Positions 11,341-24,155 of a DNA stretch of 64,000 nt are shown here, one piece after another. Source of the stretch: Pelobates cultripes. Its lineage: Eukaryota; Chordata; Amphibia; Anura; Pelobatidae. The position numbers were made by a program, and so were the translations under genes. The notes under the pieces were generated by a model. It saw only the letters and a list, made by a program, of their open reading frames with translations, was not told the origin of the DNA and did no database searches. Each line of letters begins with the position of its first letter. Within the stretch, counting starts at the first letter, position 1. The stretch is from contig OW240916.1 of the NCBI GenBank assembly GCA_933207985.1, positions 315,640,629-315,704,628 on the forward strand, in the 5' to 3' direction.

Positions 11341-14280
11341 TTGGGGACCAGGCTGGCCAGGTCTGCAATAGCTGCTGTGAGCTGCTCTATTACAGTGCGG
11401 ATTCCCATTTACATGTGATAGGGTGAAGTGAGTTTACTTCCTCCAAGTGCTGCAATGCATAAATTGAGGATTGTCCCTCACCGCCTGCAATCACTGTGCA
11501 GTTTACACCAGCAGATATCTGAAGTCCCACTGAGACTTGGCTCTGGCAGCCTTGAGTGCCGTGTATGACACACGTGACATAGGTTGCTGACCCCTGCGTT
11601 AGTGAACAACCCTGTTCGCAATGAATTTAAAAATGACCCTAAGTACTTTGTGTACCTCACTATAGCCTAAATGTTAAAAGCCTTGGATTTCAGTCTACCA
11701 GCTGGGTTAAATTTTTGAATTGGCAGAAAATATTTTTTTTAAATTTAGATTTTGCTCAATTAGACAAATATCAACATCATTTGCAACGCCACATAATATA
11801 ATCCTTTACATGGACCAAACCCTTTAGTAAGTATTTATTAACTAATGCATATTCATTCCACAGAAACTCAATAAGTGAAATTAATATAGCGTGTCCCAGT
11901 TTCAATAAGGGCAGTTACTAAGTACTGTATAATTATATGGCATTGGACAGGGAATTTGATAACTACATTACACTGGTAGAAGAATAAATAATGAGCAGAA
12001 ATAAACACAATGCAGGGGCTGAAATCACGACCCCCTGAATCTGTTCTTCACAGGATACAGAGAGTAGAAAAAATAAATTACTCTGTTAGAAAATAACTTG
12101 CAACCTTTGCATTAAATCTCCATTCTCTTCCGCTAAGTAGTAACTTTGAAATAAAGACATTTGAACTATTATACAGATGAGTTGCCCCTATGGACTGAGC
12201 CACCACTGGTGGGATGGAACTTAATATATTATGTATATATAGGTATATATATATGTAGCAGATACAAAGGAATATCCTTCTTTGCACGTGAAACTCAGAG
12301 ATAGCAGGAATTGCCATCCCAAGCACATTAAGGGCTTTTCACAATTCCTGCCAACAGGCATTTCAACACACCTCCTACTGCTTTTAACCAGTAGCATGGT
12401 GTGGTCAAACTACAGCCCACAACAACTGGGAGTTAGTGGTCGGGGGACAATTGCTGATAGTACAGAGGTTGGAGAAGATGAGGTCCAAAGTGCTGCCGGC
12501 TTGATATATAGTAGGGAAATTGGACCACTGCGTGCGTACCATGGAGGCGGTCAGAGAGAGGTATTTAGATGCATCAGAGGTAAGTTGTACATTTTGTCAG
12601 GATTACTAGTTGATCCAGCAGTAGAATTGTGTCACACAGATGACTAATAGGTAACGTATTACTGGGCCTTAGAATGGCCGGACTTAACGTACCAAAGAAT
12701 AGTCAGGATACTTGCCAAGGTCAGGGGATACAGAAACAGACACAATGATAAGGGAAAGCCAGAAGTCAGGGATACAGAATACAGGGAAGTCAAAATCAAA
12801 GCCAAAGTCAAAAACCAGACGAAACTTGAATCAGGAACGCGTTCTCGGACAACCACAAGGGAAACCACGACAGGGCACTGAGCAGGATGAGAACTGGGCC
12901 TAAATACCCCTCCTCTAGATCTGATAGGCTGTAACCGGCCTTTGCCCCAAAGTCAGTTACCAGGTTTCCATTTGCATAATTGCTGCTCAGCATTAACCCT
13001 TCTGTGGATTTGGTTGCTGCTCGGCACAACTTTTCCTTTGTGGACAGTAAATGTCATTAACCACATTTTTATAAGCGGATGAATACGTGACACTGGAGGG
13101 AGTGCCAGTGGACAGAAAGTGAGGTAGCCAGGCAGAGAATTGGACCAGCAAAGGGCCAGGGTGGCCCGGAAGGCAATAGATAACCACAATGCGTAAAAAA
13201 GTTATTGTGCTGATGTTGCTTCCAGAAATAGTTAGAAACTTCTACTAATTGATGCGGCTCTTACACAATACACACTACGCTCTTCCATACTCTATACGTA
13301 TGTGTGGTCTACCTGTTCGTAGCAGGGCTGTTGTTGTTCCTACACTTCCAATGCATAATAATGTCCATGGGCGAGTGCTTCACTGGTGCATGACTGCAGC
13401 TGACCAGTGCAGATCCAGCTCCATGGCAGCCTGGTGTCCATTCATCACATACCACATCATGACCTTCAGGCTCTCCCCATCCTTAGTTCTTGCTGTATTT
13501 TACTGTAAATGCCATTGTCCATCTGTCCACAAGCCCCTAGCCTCACCTCCAATTAAAAAAATCCCTATCTGCCTACCTTAACATAATAATTCTGCGGGAG
13601 AGACCAATTAATGTAATACCTTTAAAAACAATTTCCTACTTACCTATAGAATTATTTTTTCTTCTAAGATTTTCTTCACTGTGGCCACTCCCCTACTCCC
13701 TGCCTCCAAAAGTCCATAATAAACACAATTATCAGAGGTTAAAAAAATATTCAAATCCCCCAAAAATGTGAAGAAATTTAAAATGCAACACCAAAAAAAC
13801 TCATCCACGTTGGACAATGGCCGGTGCCACACCAACTGATATTTTAAGGTAGCAAAAGCCTTTATAATGGTCTTCCTACGCTTTGATATGAGACGCTTGG
13901 GAGGCTTATAATACAATACAATATACACACTACTAAAGATAGTAACTGTAGTGAAATGTATACAAATACTTAGCTTAGTTATTGCAGCCTCCCAAGATCG
14001 TTACCCAAAGAAGACGACCTTTTATACAGATAACACAAGCAACACAAAACTTCGGGATACGGCTGAAAATTAATCTAAAAGGAACATAAGAATATACAAA
14101 ATAGTGAAGTACAATTAACACACATTGTTATGTGCTAAATACAGATGCACTCACAGAATTGGGTAGAATATATCGCTCATAAGGTGCCTCCCCTGGTTGA
14201 AGTGGGGGGTTGGTGATCCCTTGGCTCCTTGAGACTTCCTTAATAATACTCAGGACTCCAAACGGGCAATGGTAGAAAAA
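11341..14280. other. No gene seen
   Basis: Mostly AT-rich unique or old-repeat sequence, with a short TA-rich run near 12230-12255. The open frame on the minus strand at 13644-13928 has no recognisable domain and no splice context. Confidence 0.4.
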
Positions 14281-14348
14281 GATGTATTTATTGATAAAAA
14301 GTGAATAATCACCATCAATATAAAGTATAATAAAAGAAAAAACGGTAT

Positions 14349-14390
14349 GGTCCTACGCGTTTCGTTCTGCAAAGAACTTCATCAGGGACC
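14349..14390 (-). ncRNA. Hammerhead-ribozyme-like motif, type I, short stem III
   Basis: Read on the minus strand the elements are, in order: stem I strand GGTCC (14390-14386), core CTGATGA (14385-14379), one extra A, stem II GTTCT/AGAAC around loop TTGC (14377-14364), core GAAA (14363-14360), CGCG, TA with the predicted cut after the A at 14354, and stem I strand GGACC (14353-14349). Stem I pairs 5/5 and stem II pairs 5/5. Stem III can only be about two pairs within one molecule, but ACGCGT is self-complementary and could pair between two copies. Such minimal type I hammerheads are known in Penelope-like and related retroelements, including in amphibian genomes. The extra A before stem II departs from the textbook core. 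Activity is not shown. Confidence 0.7.
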
Positions 14391-14519
14391 GTATATAAAA
14401 GATAAAATCAATATGCCATTACAACATATAAAAAAAACATCCTGCTGTTGTTTTTTTTTTTATATGTTGTAATGGCATATTGATTTTATCTTTTATATAC
14501 GGTCCCTGATGAAGTTCTT
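14372..14519. repeat. Perfect 59-bp inverted repeat (foldback)
   Basis: The left arm 14372-14430 and right arm 14461-14519 are exact reverse complements over 59 bases, separated by 30 bases rich in A and T runs. The left arm includes the CTGATGA half of the hammerhead motif, and the right arm carries a second CTGATGA in the opposite sense but diverges after gaagttctt. It could be a rearranged retroelement end, a MITE-like foldback or an assembly artefact. Confidence 0.9.
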
Positions 14520-15056
14520 GGGAGGCTTGCCTGGGAGTAGCTGCCCAGTTGCTAGTTTTACTAACGATGTGCAGCCACTGGCTGCCCGCCTACGGCGTGG
14601 CATGTGGATGTACATAGGCTTTAATCTGCCCTAATTATTTGCTATCTCTGCAATCGGAAAATAACCCTGATAATTATAGTTCACTTGTAAAATCGGTGCT
14701 TTGTAAATGTTCCTGATACCTTACCTTGTATAGGTTTCGGATATGAAAAGCAATGATTTTAAACCCCAGAATGCATCAAGCTAAATTGTTTAGGCAGATT
14801 TGGTTGGGTTGATCCATTTTCAGCTGGATTTACTTTTAGTAAACATGAGTATTGCCATTACAGTAGGTAGTCATTTTCACCATGGGCTCTCTTTTTGTGA
14901 GTGGAGTGTGTGTTCACTGAGTGTTGTGTATGTGAGAGAGTGTGAAGTAACTGAGTATTGTGTGTGTGGAAGAGGCTGAGGGTTGTATTGGGAGGCTGAA
15001 TGTTTCAGTGTGTGCTGGCAAGTGTTGTGTATGTTTTGCCTCCCTCCCCCTTGCTT

Positions 15057-15362
15057 AACTTCCCTGGTGATCTAGTGAAGAGTGAGCTGGATCCCTGGTG
15101 GCCCAGTGGAGAGTTAACTGGATCTCTGGTGGTCCTGTGGAGGGTGAGTTTTATCACTGATGGTCAAGTGGAGGATAAACTGGATCCCTGATGGACCAGT
15201 GGACGTTGGGCTGGTTCCTTGGTGGTTTGGTGGAGTGTGAGCTGGATCCTGATGGTCCAGGGAAGGGTGATCTGGATACCTGATGGTCCGGTGGAGGGTT
15301 AACTGGATTCCTGGTGGTGCAGTGGAGGATGAGTTGGATCCCCGGTGCTCTGGTGGGGATGC
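15057..15362 (+). repeat. 31-bp minisatellite
   Basis: About ten diverged copies of a unit containing ctggatccctgatggtcc and agtggagggtgag are present. One copy is 30 bp. The open frames across it follow the repeat. Confidence 0.85.
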
Positions 15363-18076
15363 TCCATTATCTGTACCAATGTCAGGTATTGACCTCTTTA
15401 AGAGCAACCTCGCGGTTCCAGTGCTCAGGTATTACTCAGGGAGCTGGCTGTGCCGATCTGAGTCATTGAGAAGGGCCAGGGGGCCTGCGAGGGCACTCTT
15501 AAAGTGGTCTGTACCTGATACTGGTACACAATGCTCCCACAATGAAGTAGGGGATAGAAGGACTGTGCAGGTAAGTCCCTTGATCTTCTCACCAGCTCGA
15601 GGAGGGTGCAGGCAGAACCGAACCTCCAGGCCCAGGCAGGCCTTCTTGGCCACATAATGGAAAAGCCGTCTCTGAATTTGGTTTAGTAAATAGACCCAAT
15701 AGTGAACTGACTCTCTTATTAATCATTATGTGTAATATGCTATTATCGCCACCAGATGTCAGGAACATACCAGACTAAGCAATTTACTATGCCTTTCAAA
15801 AGTGAATAAGATGTTTTATAAAAGTTTTTTGCTTTAGGCCAAAATGGTCAGACCCAATAAACATGATTCCATTGGTGCTGCTTAAATTTTTTAAAAAAAT
15901 TAAAAACTAATACCAACATATTTGCCAAAAACACACAAAAATAAGTTTGACCTCATTGTTTTATTCCAAGTAAGAGGAACAGCATAAATGTATGAAACTA
16001 CTCGACTTTCAAGTGTACAAGTGTACAAATTATATTATAATATCCGATTGATATTATATTATTTTTATATATATGTTAAACAAAGAGTATTCTGCACTCC
16101 AGACACCAGCTACATTGAAGAACATACTTTTCTGAGTACACAAGTTGCTGTATGTACAAGGTCGACTATAAAGGTTTGTACATTTAAAATACTTAGTTCA
16201 TGGATTTATTTGATATTCAAGGATATAAACATTGTCTATAAAAAGTTTAAAAAATATATTTTATAATTATGCTTCTGACATGACATTAGAGTTCAGTCAC
16301 TTAAGTAAGTTGACCATTAACAGTGTAATAAAGGCTCCTCAGGTTGTCAGAAGTTAATAAAACACATGGGATACATTGTACCCTCTAGAAGATATCTAGA
16401 TTAATTTTTATTTTAGTAATGTTGCATCATTTATAAAAGGCAGAAGAAATAAAATGCTAGTAAGGCATTAAATGTAAGGGTTTTTTTTAGCGTTTGCTTA
16501 TTTTTACAAGTTTATATCGGAGTGGAGTTGAGGCGTGGGGTCTCCAAACTACATTGTGGGGAGTCTTTAACCTTTCACCATTTCATGCTAGGGAACTAGA
16601 GATCCCTTCGTCTTTTTATGGGGGGATTTGAGGATCTTCTTGGGCCCGGGGAATTAAGCACCCTATGGGCCTAGAGCTATTTGGACCAAGTTACTGGGCA
16701 TCCTGACTATTATTATTACCTTCTTCACCCCCAGCCCGGTTATTTTATTTCCCTTCTGCTCTCACCAAACACAGAGTGGAGGAAGAGATATCAACGGTCT
16801 GTCAGATAAGGGTCTCATTATGTCTCCTCTCTAGCCCTCCTGCTCATGGGTTGGAGGCACGCTGCATAGTAGTGTTCTCTAGAGTACGCCACACTAAAAA
16901 AAAACACTCAGTCTCAATAATATTTATTGATGCGTTTTAGTAGAATGTTTGAGAGAGCCAGAGTGAGAATCATCCAGGTCTCTCTGACATTGGAGTCTCA
17001 CCGCTTCGTTAGGGAATGACCAAATAATAGATTGGTGTAAAATGCAATTCTATTACTAAAAAAACAGTGTTTTAATACATAAACTTTAACTGAACCATTC
17101 ATTGCCCATTTAGGGCAAAACTAGAAGAATTGTAATTGTTCCATATTTATTCCGTAACCTTTGATCCCGTTTAATATGATAGTAAATATGAGTCTAAACG
17201 GGAAACCCAGGGCATGTTTAACATATGGGCAGCGATTATGCACAGACCTCATAGTATTGCTCGGTTATAATGATTCTTCTGCTTGATTTTTATTTTATAA
17301 TGAAGGTTAAACAGAATTTGTAAGTTTTCATAAGTGGGCTGTGAAAAGGGTAATCAGATTTGAACTGTACATTATGTGCTCGGTATTTCCATAAGAAAAT
17401 AACCAGCAGACGCTTCCTTTCTTGTTTCCTCGTACTAATTATTACTCTGTTTCCTGACAATGCAAGTTACAATTTTCAGGTGCAAAACTAATTATAGTCA
17501 TTTGCTTATCCTCGAGTGACACGGCTACACTCGAGCAGTTTAGCTCTCGCTTTCTGTTTCTCTCCTCCCTGACTGCTACTGGTGTGGGCAGAACTGGACT
17601 GCAGATAACATGAGCGGACATTGCTAGGGTGGAAAACTACCTGGGGCTCACATAGAGTCCACCGTAATTCCTCATTTCACTCTTTACTGATGACAAGACA
17701 GGCCAGAGCACAAGGAGAGCAATGCTACCCCAGATGTCCTCCCCGGCCCTCTAATGTGTCATCATGCGTCAAGCCAAACTCTACGATGTTGATATGTGTG
17801 ACTGTGTAATACGGTGATAGCATCATGCAACAGTCTGCAATTCCGCAACACAGCCCCCTATATATTGTGCCACCTGTCTGCTTCAGTCCTCCATTCCTCA
17901 TATCCCCCCTACATTCCCCAATATCCAATGCCAAATATCCCCCATAGAACTCACATTCAGAGCTATATGTGCCCAACACCCCCAAAATTCAATGCCGCAT
18001 GTCTTCAATGTGTCCTCATATCCAATACCGCAATCCTTAACACTGCCGTTTTTATCCAGTGAATCAATGCATCTCT
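15363..18076. other. No gene seen
   Basis: AT-rich sequence, very AT-rich from 15.9 to 16.5 kb. There is no supported exon or element boundary. Confidence 0.4.
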
Positions 18077-18176
18077 NNNNNNNNNNNNNNNNNNNNNNNN
18101 NNNNNNNNNNNNNNNNNNNNNNNNNNNNNNNNNNNNNNNNNNNNNNNNNNNNNNNNNNNNNNNNNNNNNNNNNNNN
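18077..18176. other. Assembly gap of 100 N
   Basis: Exactly 100 undetermined bases, the usual placeholder for a gap of unknown size. Frames that cross it are not real. Confidence 1.
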
Positions 18177-20160
18177 ACTGGGGCACCATTCCCTGCCTCC
18201 ACTACCGATGACTGAGAGCCAGAATCTCCTAAGCAGGAGCTTAAATCAGCTCTCCTAAGATAGCTCATATTCTGATAGTTTTCGCTTACTCCAGACAGAG
18301 GGCGTCCAGCTCTCCATTATCAGTGGAAGTAGAGTGTGGCGCTCGGCAAACCCCAGGTTAGAAGTCAGACTGTTTCTAAAACACTTTGACTCCTTACAAT
18401 GGAATGGCATTCCTGGCACCAAAACCACAATGGTGAGCTTTAGTGGTTATAGTGCTTGGAGTGCTACTTTAACAGGAAAGAACATGGCAGCTGCCGTGCT
18501 AAAGGTTAGCTATCACTGTCCTTTGGGATGCCAATGGGAGGATTTGTGTCATGTCTCTGGTGTGTGGAGCTCCACAGGATACCGCTATTTTATGGATCCG
18601 AGACAACCCAGAAATAGCAAGCACTGTGATTGGTTGGCAAGCAGAAAAAGGTGGAGTTTAACAGTGATTTTATTTTCTTCATTTATTTTTTGGCTTATAA
18701 CAATGAAAAGGCCAGAGCTTCAGCTTCATCAGCCCCTATGTTTATCTGTCACCACATGCAAGGACCATATTTTTAGGAGCATGACTTAGGAATAAACTAT
18801 TATGATATAACACTTTGCCTTACTAAGACTCCCTGATCGGACCCTAGGTACCACAAATGCTGCAGACTAACCATAAACTTAACCTTAGCTTTATATAAAC
18901 AATATTCATAATATAGGGTATTATTATGAATGGAACTGTAATGCATCGTTATGATTCAGAGAAGTTTCAGCATCACTATGACAACGGTTTCCGCCATTTC
19001 ACAGACATGGGCTGATTGCATACAGTAAAAGCCACTCCACTTTCAAACCTCCCTATTCAGGAATTATTTGGGGATTATTTTTGCTGTATAAAACATCACA
19101 CAGTGTAAGGGTAAAAACCCTTATAAATAATTTACCCAAAACAATCTTCAGTACAGTAGAGAAACATTAGGACTCCCCCAAGTCCTCACAATAAGTAGAA
19201 CAACAGAAAATATCTACAGTAAAAACAGAACAGATTTCATAGGGTAATAAAGTTAATACACTATAAAATCAGATTCCTTAAAATGCACTCACAAACACAC
19301 ATTTGATTGTAGGCATATTAGGTTGGTTACAGTTGATTTGAGAGTCTTCAGCACAATGAACGGGTAAGTGGGAGAAAATGAAACAATAATAGTGCAACAA
19401 CGTTATGCTGTAACTGTCACGGTTCCGCTGGGATTCTGTCGGAGTGGCCGCACAGAAACACAGCAGTCACGCCGACAGAAATAATACATACTTACCTTGC
19501 TCGTGGCAAACCACTACCCGACCTCCTTCCATCCCTGTCCCCAGCGCGTGCGGCATTCCTAGAGATGCCGTCCGCTGCGGGTCTGGTTTTAATAAGGATA
19601 TGGCCTTTGCCCAAATTAAAGATGGCGCTTACATGCGTGGAACGTCACGTCTTAGACGTGCACACACATTTTGGGGTCCGAGGCCACATACAGCCAATTA
19701 CAGTTTCAAGAGGGTTATTTAAACCCAAATTGCCTTTTTGTTTTTTGTTGTTGTTTTCTTTGGGTGGGGATCAGAATTAGAAGGGGGGGGGGGCTTTAAA
19801 AACACAAACATATTACAGATTTAGCCATAAATATTACCAAAACCTCAGTAGTGCTTGTAGTGCATGACTGAACCTGCTTCATTTTTAGCATTTTGTTTGA
19901 CCCTAAAGCCAAGTACAGAGAAACTTAAATAAACATACCGTAAAAAAAATTTAAGAAATGTGTAATTGCAGAGTTATCTCGCCACAGTGAAACCAGCATT
20001 TACACGTTTACTTAATCTTGACTTTATCTTGAATTAAGCAATGGTCAAACTATCTTAAAGAAAACCTGTAACTGTTGCAGAAGAGTAATCGAGTATTGCA
20101 TCAATGCAAATGTTTACATTATAAATGCCATTGGCTTCAGCCAATAAATCTTGTGATTGC
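18177..20160. other. No gene seen; MITE fragment near 18.4-18.5 kb
   Basis: At about 18408-18475 there is a fragment that reads tggttatagtgcttggagtg and ends near a TTTAAC. This resembles the ends of the TTAA-flanked repeat family seen elsewhere in the window. A G run lies near 19784. Confidence 0.45.
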
Positions 20161-20167
20161 ACTCTTA

Positions 20168-20350
20168 AAGGAACACTAAAGGGTCATTCCTGACCCTATG
20201 GTGTTAAAACTATATGCATCTCTTTTTAAAAAAATTCTATGAGGAAAGTTCAGTGTCCTCGTGCAGAGCGTGGAGACGCTGAACGGCAGTACTGCACACT
20301 GTGCAGCAGGTCCCGACTCGGAAAAAAATTGGCCCGGGCATTTTTAAATC
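20168..20350 (+). repeat. Fragment of the TTAA|AGG dispersed repeat family
   Basis: The fragment starts ttaaaggaacactaaagggtc, keeps gttaaaac and atgaggaaagttcagtgtc, and so matches the left third of the 592-bp element at 34164-34755. The right end is not found. Confidence 0.6.
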
Positions 20351-20984
20351 ACAGCGGCCGACTAAAAAAGGAACCTGCTTGCGGGATTGTGTGTAAAGTG
20401 AGCTGATAGTGGTGTGATATTGTGTAAATAGGTTAGTTTCAGTTGGGTTGTGTTTGTGGCAGGTCCAGACTGGGAACTAAAAGCAGCCCTGGAAAAAAAT
20501 TATTTACCAGCCCAAATTTGCGTCGCGCCAGCATAGTGTGCAGATACAGAGTTAGAAAAGATAACTTAAAATTTAAAATTCTTACTCCAAAGCGTTCATA
20601 GGCTTCAAAATAAACAAAAGTGCAGATTTATTTTAAGCAGACGTGCCTTTGCATGTAATCAATGTTTCAGTCCAACTACCTCGACATATCAAGGAAAGTT
20701 TGGTCATGGGACTGAAATGGTGAATGTATGTAGGGCACAACTGTAAAAAAAATGACGTTATCTGGTTTATTTTGAAGTCCTGTGGGTGCGCTCTTCACTT
20801 TAAATATGATATTGTGCTGGAGTATGCACCTAGTAACAAGACTGGGCCAATATCTGCTAATTACATATGGTACATATTAATGACATTTCTCTGTGTATTA
20901 TTCATATATAAATGTACATTAATATATGTGTAAATATATTTGGCATAATTATAAATATAACTAATACACACATTAATATACATG

Positions 20985-21635
20985 TCATATGTATGTGTGT
21001 GTCTCTTTCTATCTCAAGCCCCTCTGTGTGCCTCTTTGTCTCCCCCCAGTCCCTCTGTATGTTTCTTTCTCCCCCTCACTGCTCCTCTGTGTCCATGTCT
21101 CCTCTCTCCTTCCCAGTCTCTCTCTTCCCACTCTGTCTCTTTTTCCCCCTCCCCTGTGTCTCTCTTCCCCCTCTTTATTTCTCCCCCTCCCCTGTGTGTC
21201 TCTCTCCCCCTCTGTCTCTTTCTCCACATTGTCCCTGTGTCTCTCCCTCTGTGTCTCTCTCTTCCCCTCTGTCTCTTACTCCCCCCCTTTCCCTATGTCT
21301 TTCTCTCCCCCCTTTCCCTATGTCTCTCTCCCCCACATCTCTCACACCCCTCTGTCCCTTTCTCCCCTCCACATCTCTATTTTTTCTCCCCCTGTGTCTC
21401 ACTCTTCCCCCTCTGTCTCTTTCTCCCTCCTCTCCCTGTGTCACTCTCTCCCCCTCTGTCTCTTTCCTTTCCCTCCCGTGTCTTTCGTTCCCCTCCCCTG
21501 TGTCTCTCTTTTCTCCCACTGTCTCTTTCTTCCATCTTCCCTTGTATCTCTCTATTCCCCCTCTCTGTCTCTTTCCTCTCCTCCTCTTGTGTCTCCCTAT
21601 TCCCTTTCTTTCTCTTTCTTCCCCCTCCCATTTAC
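20985..21635 (+). repeat. CT-rich polypyrimidine tract
   Basis: About 650 bases made of tctctctccccctctgtctc-like words. The strand asymmetry leaves frames open on both strands, but they encode only Ser/Pro/Leu or Arg/Glu/Gly runs. Confidence 0.85.
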
Positions 21636-21824
21636 CAAAAGATGTCAGAGGGGGCTGGCCGCATTCCACGCTAGTGCCACCAGGCTGGGTGGCCATCTAG
21701 CCGGTCCAGTGGCACACTCACTAATGCTGTCAGCATAGAAAGGACTCAAGGAGGGAGCATGTCTCTCTATCATGCTCCCTCGCGGTTCCCACAATTCCCA
21801 GCACAGCCACATCATACTGTGTGT

Positions 21825-21987
21825 GACTGCCTTCCTCTGTGTGTGTGGATGTCTTCCTGTGTGTGTGGATGGCCGCCTGCCTGTGTGTATGTGTGTGGCT
21901 GTCTGTGTGTGTGTGGCTGACTGCCTGTGTGTGGGGCTGTCTGTGTGTGTGTGTGACTGTCTGCGTGTAAGTATGTGTGTGTAAGAC

Positions 21988-22018
<31 letters not shown>

Positions 22019-22150
22019 AAAACTGTGTGTGGCTGTCTGCCTGTGTGTGTGTATGTGTGTGTGTGGCTGTCTGCCTGTAACTGTGTATGTGTGTTAATGC
22101 CTGTACCTGTGTGTTTCTGCCTGATCCTGTGTATGTGACTAGCTGCCTGC
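21825..22150 (+). repeat. TG-rich microsatellite region
   Basis: Runs of tgtgtgtg are interspersed with ggctgtctgcctg words, with the longest pure TG stretch near 21993-22017. Confidence 0.85.
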
Positions 22151-22600
22151 GACCATGTGCATGTGGTGGATTTGACAGTGTATATGTATAAATGTGTGCA
22201 TCTGACTGTGGGAATGTGTGCACATAACTCTGCAAAAATATACACCTTCATTCACACACAGGCCTAAATGCATGTTTTTATCTGAATTAAATAACCATCA
22301 CACACAGCCAATAAACCCAGCACAAATATCACATACAACCAATACACGCATGTCACACACTGTTAATACACCCATTACAAATATCACACACAGCTAAGAC
22401 ATAGCATACATATCACACACAGTCATCACATCTATCACATACACAGACAACAGAAACATTACATCATACATAGATGACGGGGCGGGGGGGCGCTGTGAAG
22501 GTTTTTCGCCAAGGCGTCTAAAGGCCTAAGGCATACCATACTTCTGAAATCCTTTGGACATCTTTTTCCAACTCTGTCATTGCAACCCAGATTGTCTCTA

Positions 22601-22980
22601 TTTAAAGGGTTACTACAGACCCCTGAAGCACTTCAGTTTGTTGAAGTGCTTTATGTGTAAAAAGTGTGTCCTCATATTTTTATTTTTTTATGTATAGATT
22701 TCAATAGAAATTAATTTTTTTATAAATGACCCTTGTTACACTCCCCTGACTGTCAACCAGACACCAGGTCCTGTTACTTCCTGGTTTGGTTAAATCAGTG
22801 GCGTTAAACACAAGAGGCAGCAATTGCTCAGAGCACCTGCCTTGCAAAGACTTCTCATTATGCTGCATTGGGAAGTCTGTGATTGGACAGCCACAGACAG
22901 CCTGGAAGGGGGTTAGAAGGGGAGGGTTTGCAAAGGCTGCAGACAAGAGATCTGCAGCTTGTACACACTGTTTTAAGATA
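22601..22980 (+). repeat. Probable MITE fragment of the TTAA|AGG type
   Basis: It starts ttaaagggttactacagacc and includes a short internal palindrome (gaagcacttcag ... ttgaagtgctt). The right end was not found. Confidence 0.4.
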
Positions 22981-24121
22981 CACACTCAAATAAAAAAATG
23001 CATAATTAAATGCCTTAGAACAAACAGATGAAAGAAACCTGACAGATTTAATGAATAATTGGATAAATCTCTCCCCTGGTTTGGAGATATGAAGGAAGTC
23101 TCAGATAATGAATACGAAATAAAGAGTAGGAGTACAGAACAAGAGCACAAAGAACTGAAAAGTAAAAAACAGTAATAAAATGATATTTTGTGTCTACAAT
23201 GTACACATTCTTTTACTCTGTAATTCTCTTATAACTGATTTTGGTTTTAGTTATTGATTCGTATTATTATTAGTATTTACAAAGTACTGCCATATTGTGC
23301 AGGGATTCACAATTCAATATATTATGCTTGGTTTTTGTTTGTTTGTTTTTTAGATATTTATTCATGTTTCATTTCCCTTTCTTTCTCTGTAAATAATAAA
23401 ACCACAATAAGCTACTTATAAGAAAAAGAGAATGAGAGAGAAAGTAAAAAAAAAATAAGCAAATAGTTTGGGTTAAAATAAGAAAAAAGATCAAAGCATT
23501 GGATTATTCTGCCAGTATAATATTGTTTTTTCTGATTACTGCAGCAACCAGTAGATAAACGAAGTCATTTACCACATCGATTATTCATTTAATATGTATC
23601 ATTCTTTTATGTCGAGAAATATCTATGGTTGAAACATTTTTTAGGGCAAATTAAGTCACTGGCTGTGAATTGAGCCTCTAGGAAGATAATTGTTTTTTTG
23701 TACAATGGAAGTAAAGCATTTAAGATACGTCTTGTTTATCCTTCATTTATGAACAGATGCAGATGGCTGATTGTGGATTCTCAATGTCACAGAATAATGT
23801 ACCGTTTGCCTAGGCTGCTATTCCCTGCTTCCGGAATGACAGCACTGTCTTAAAAAAAAACCAAAAAAAAAAACCTGCTAAATATAATTCCCAAGATGTC
23901 TGCGATGCTGCGAGCCTGCAACTAACGGGAATACTGCAAACTGCATAAAAACCGTGCTGAAATCTTCTACTCATACACTTTGTGCAACTGTATTAATCGA
24001 TAAAATGCGGATGGCAGACAGAGGAGGATAAAGAGACTGCGCAAAATGCTAGCAAGTCAGGGCAGCGAAAAATTCGATGTCCTCATCTGACCTGCTTTCT
24101 ACTCCAGTCATCTTCCCCCAG

Positions 24122-24155
<34 letters not shown>

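Noticed and set aside
10247..11426. Overlapping frames of 200-370 codons on both strands
   Set aside because: They are products of the 37-bp minisatellite.
13644..13928. 94-codon minus-strand frame as a gene
   Set aside because: No recognisable domain, no splice sites in frame and an AT-rich setting; more likely old repeat DNA.
17992..18268. Open frames crossing 18.08-18.18 kb
   Set aside because: They cross 100 undetermined bases.
20912..21738. Frames of 230-262 codons with Ser/Pro/Leu runs
   Set aside because: They are low-complexity polypyrimidine DNA, open only because CT words contain no stops.
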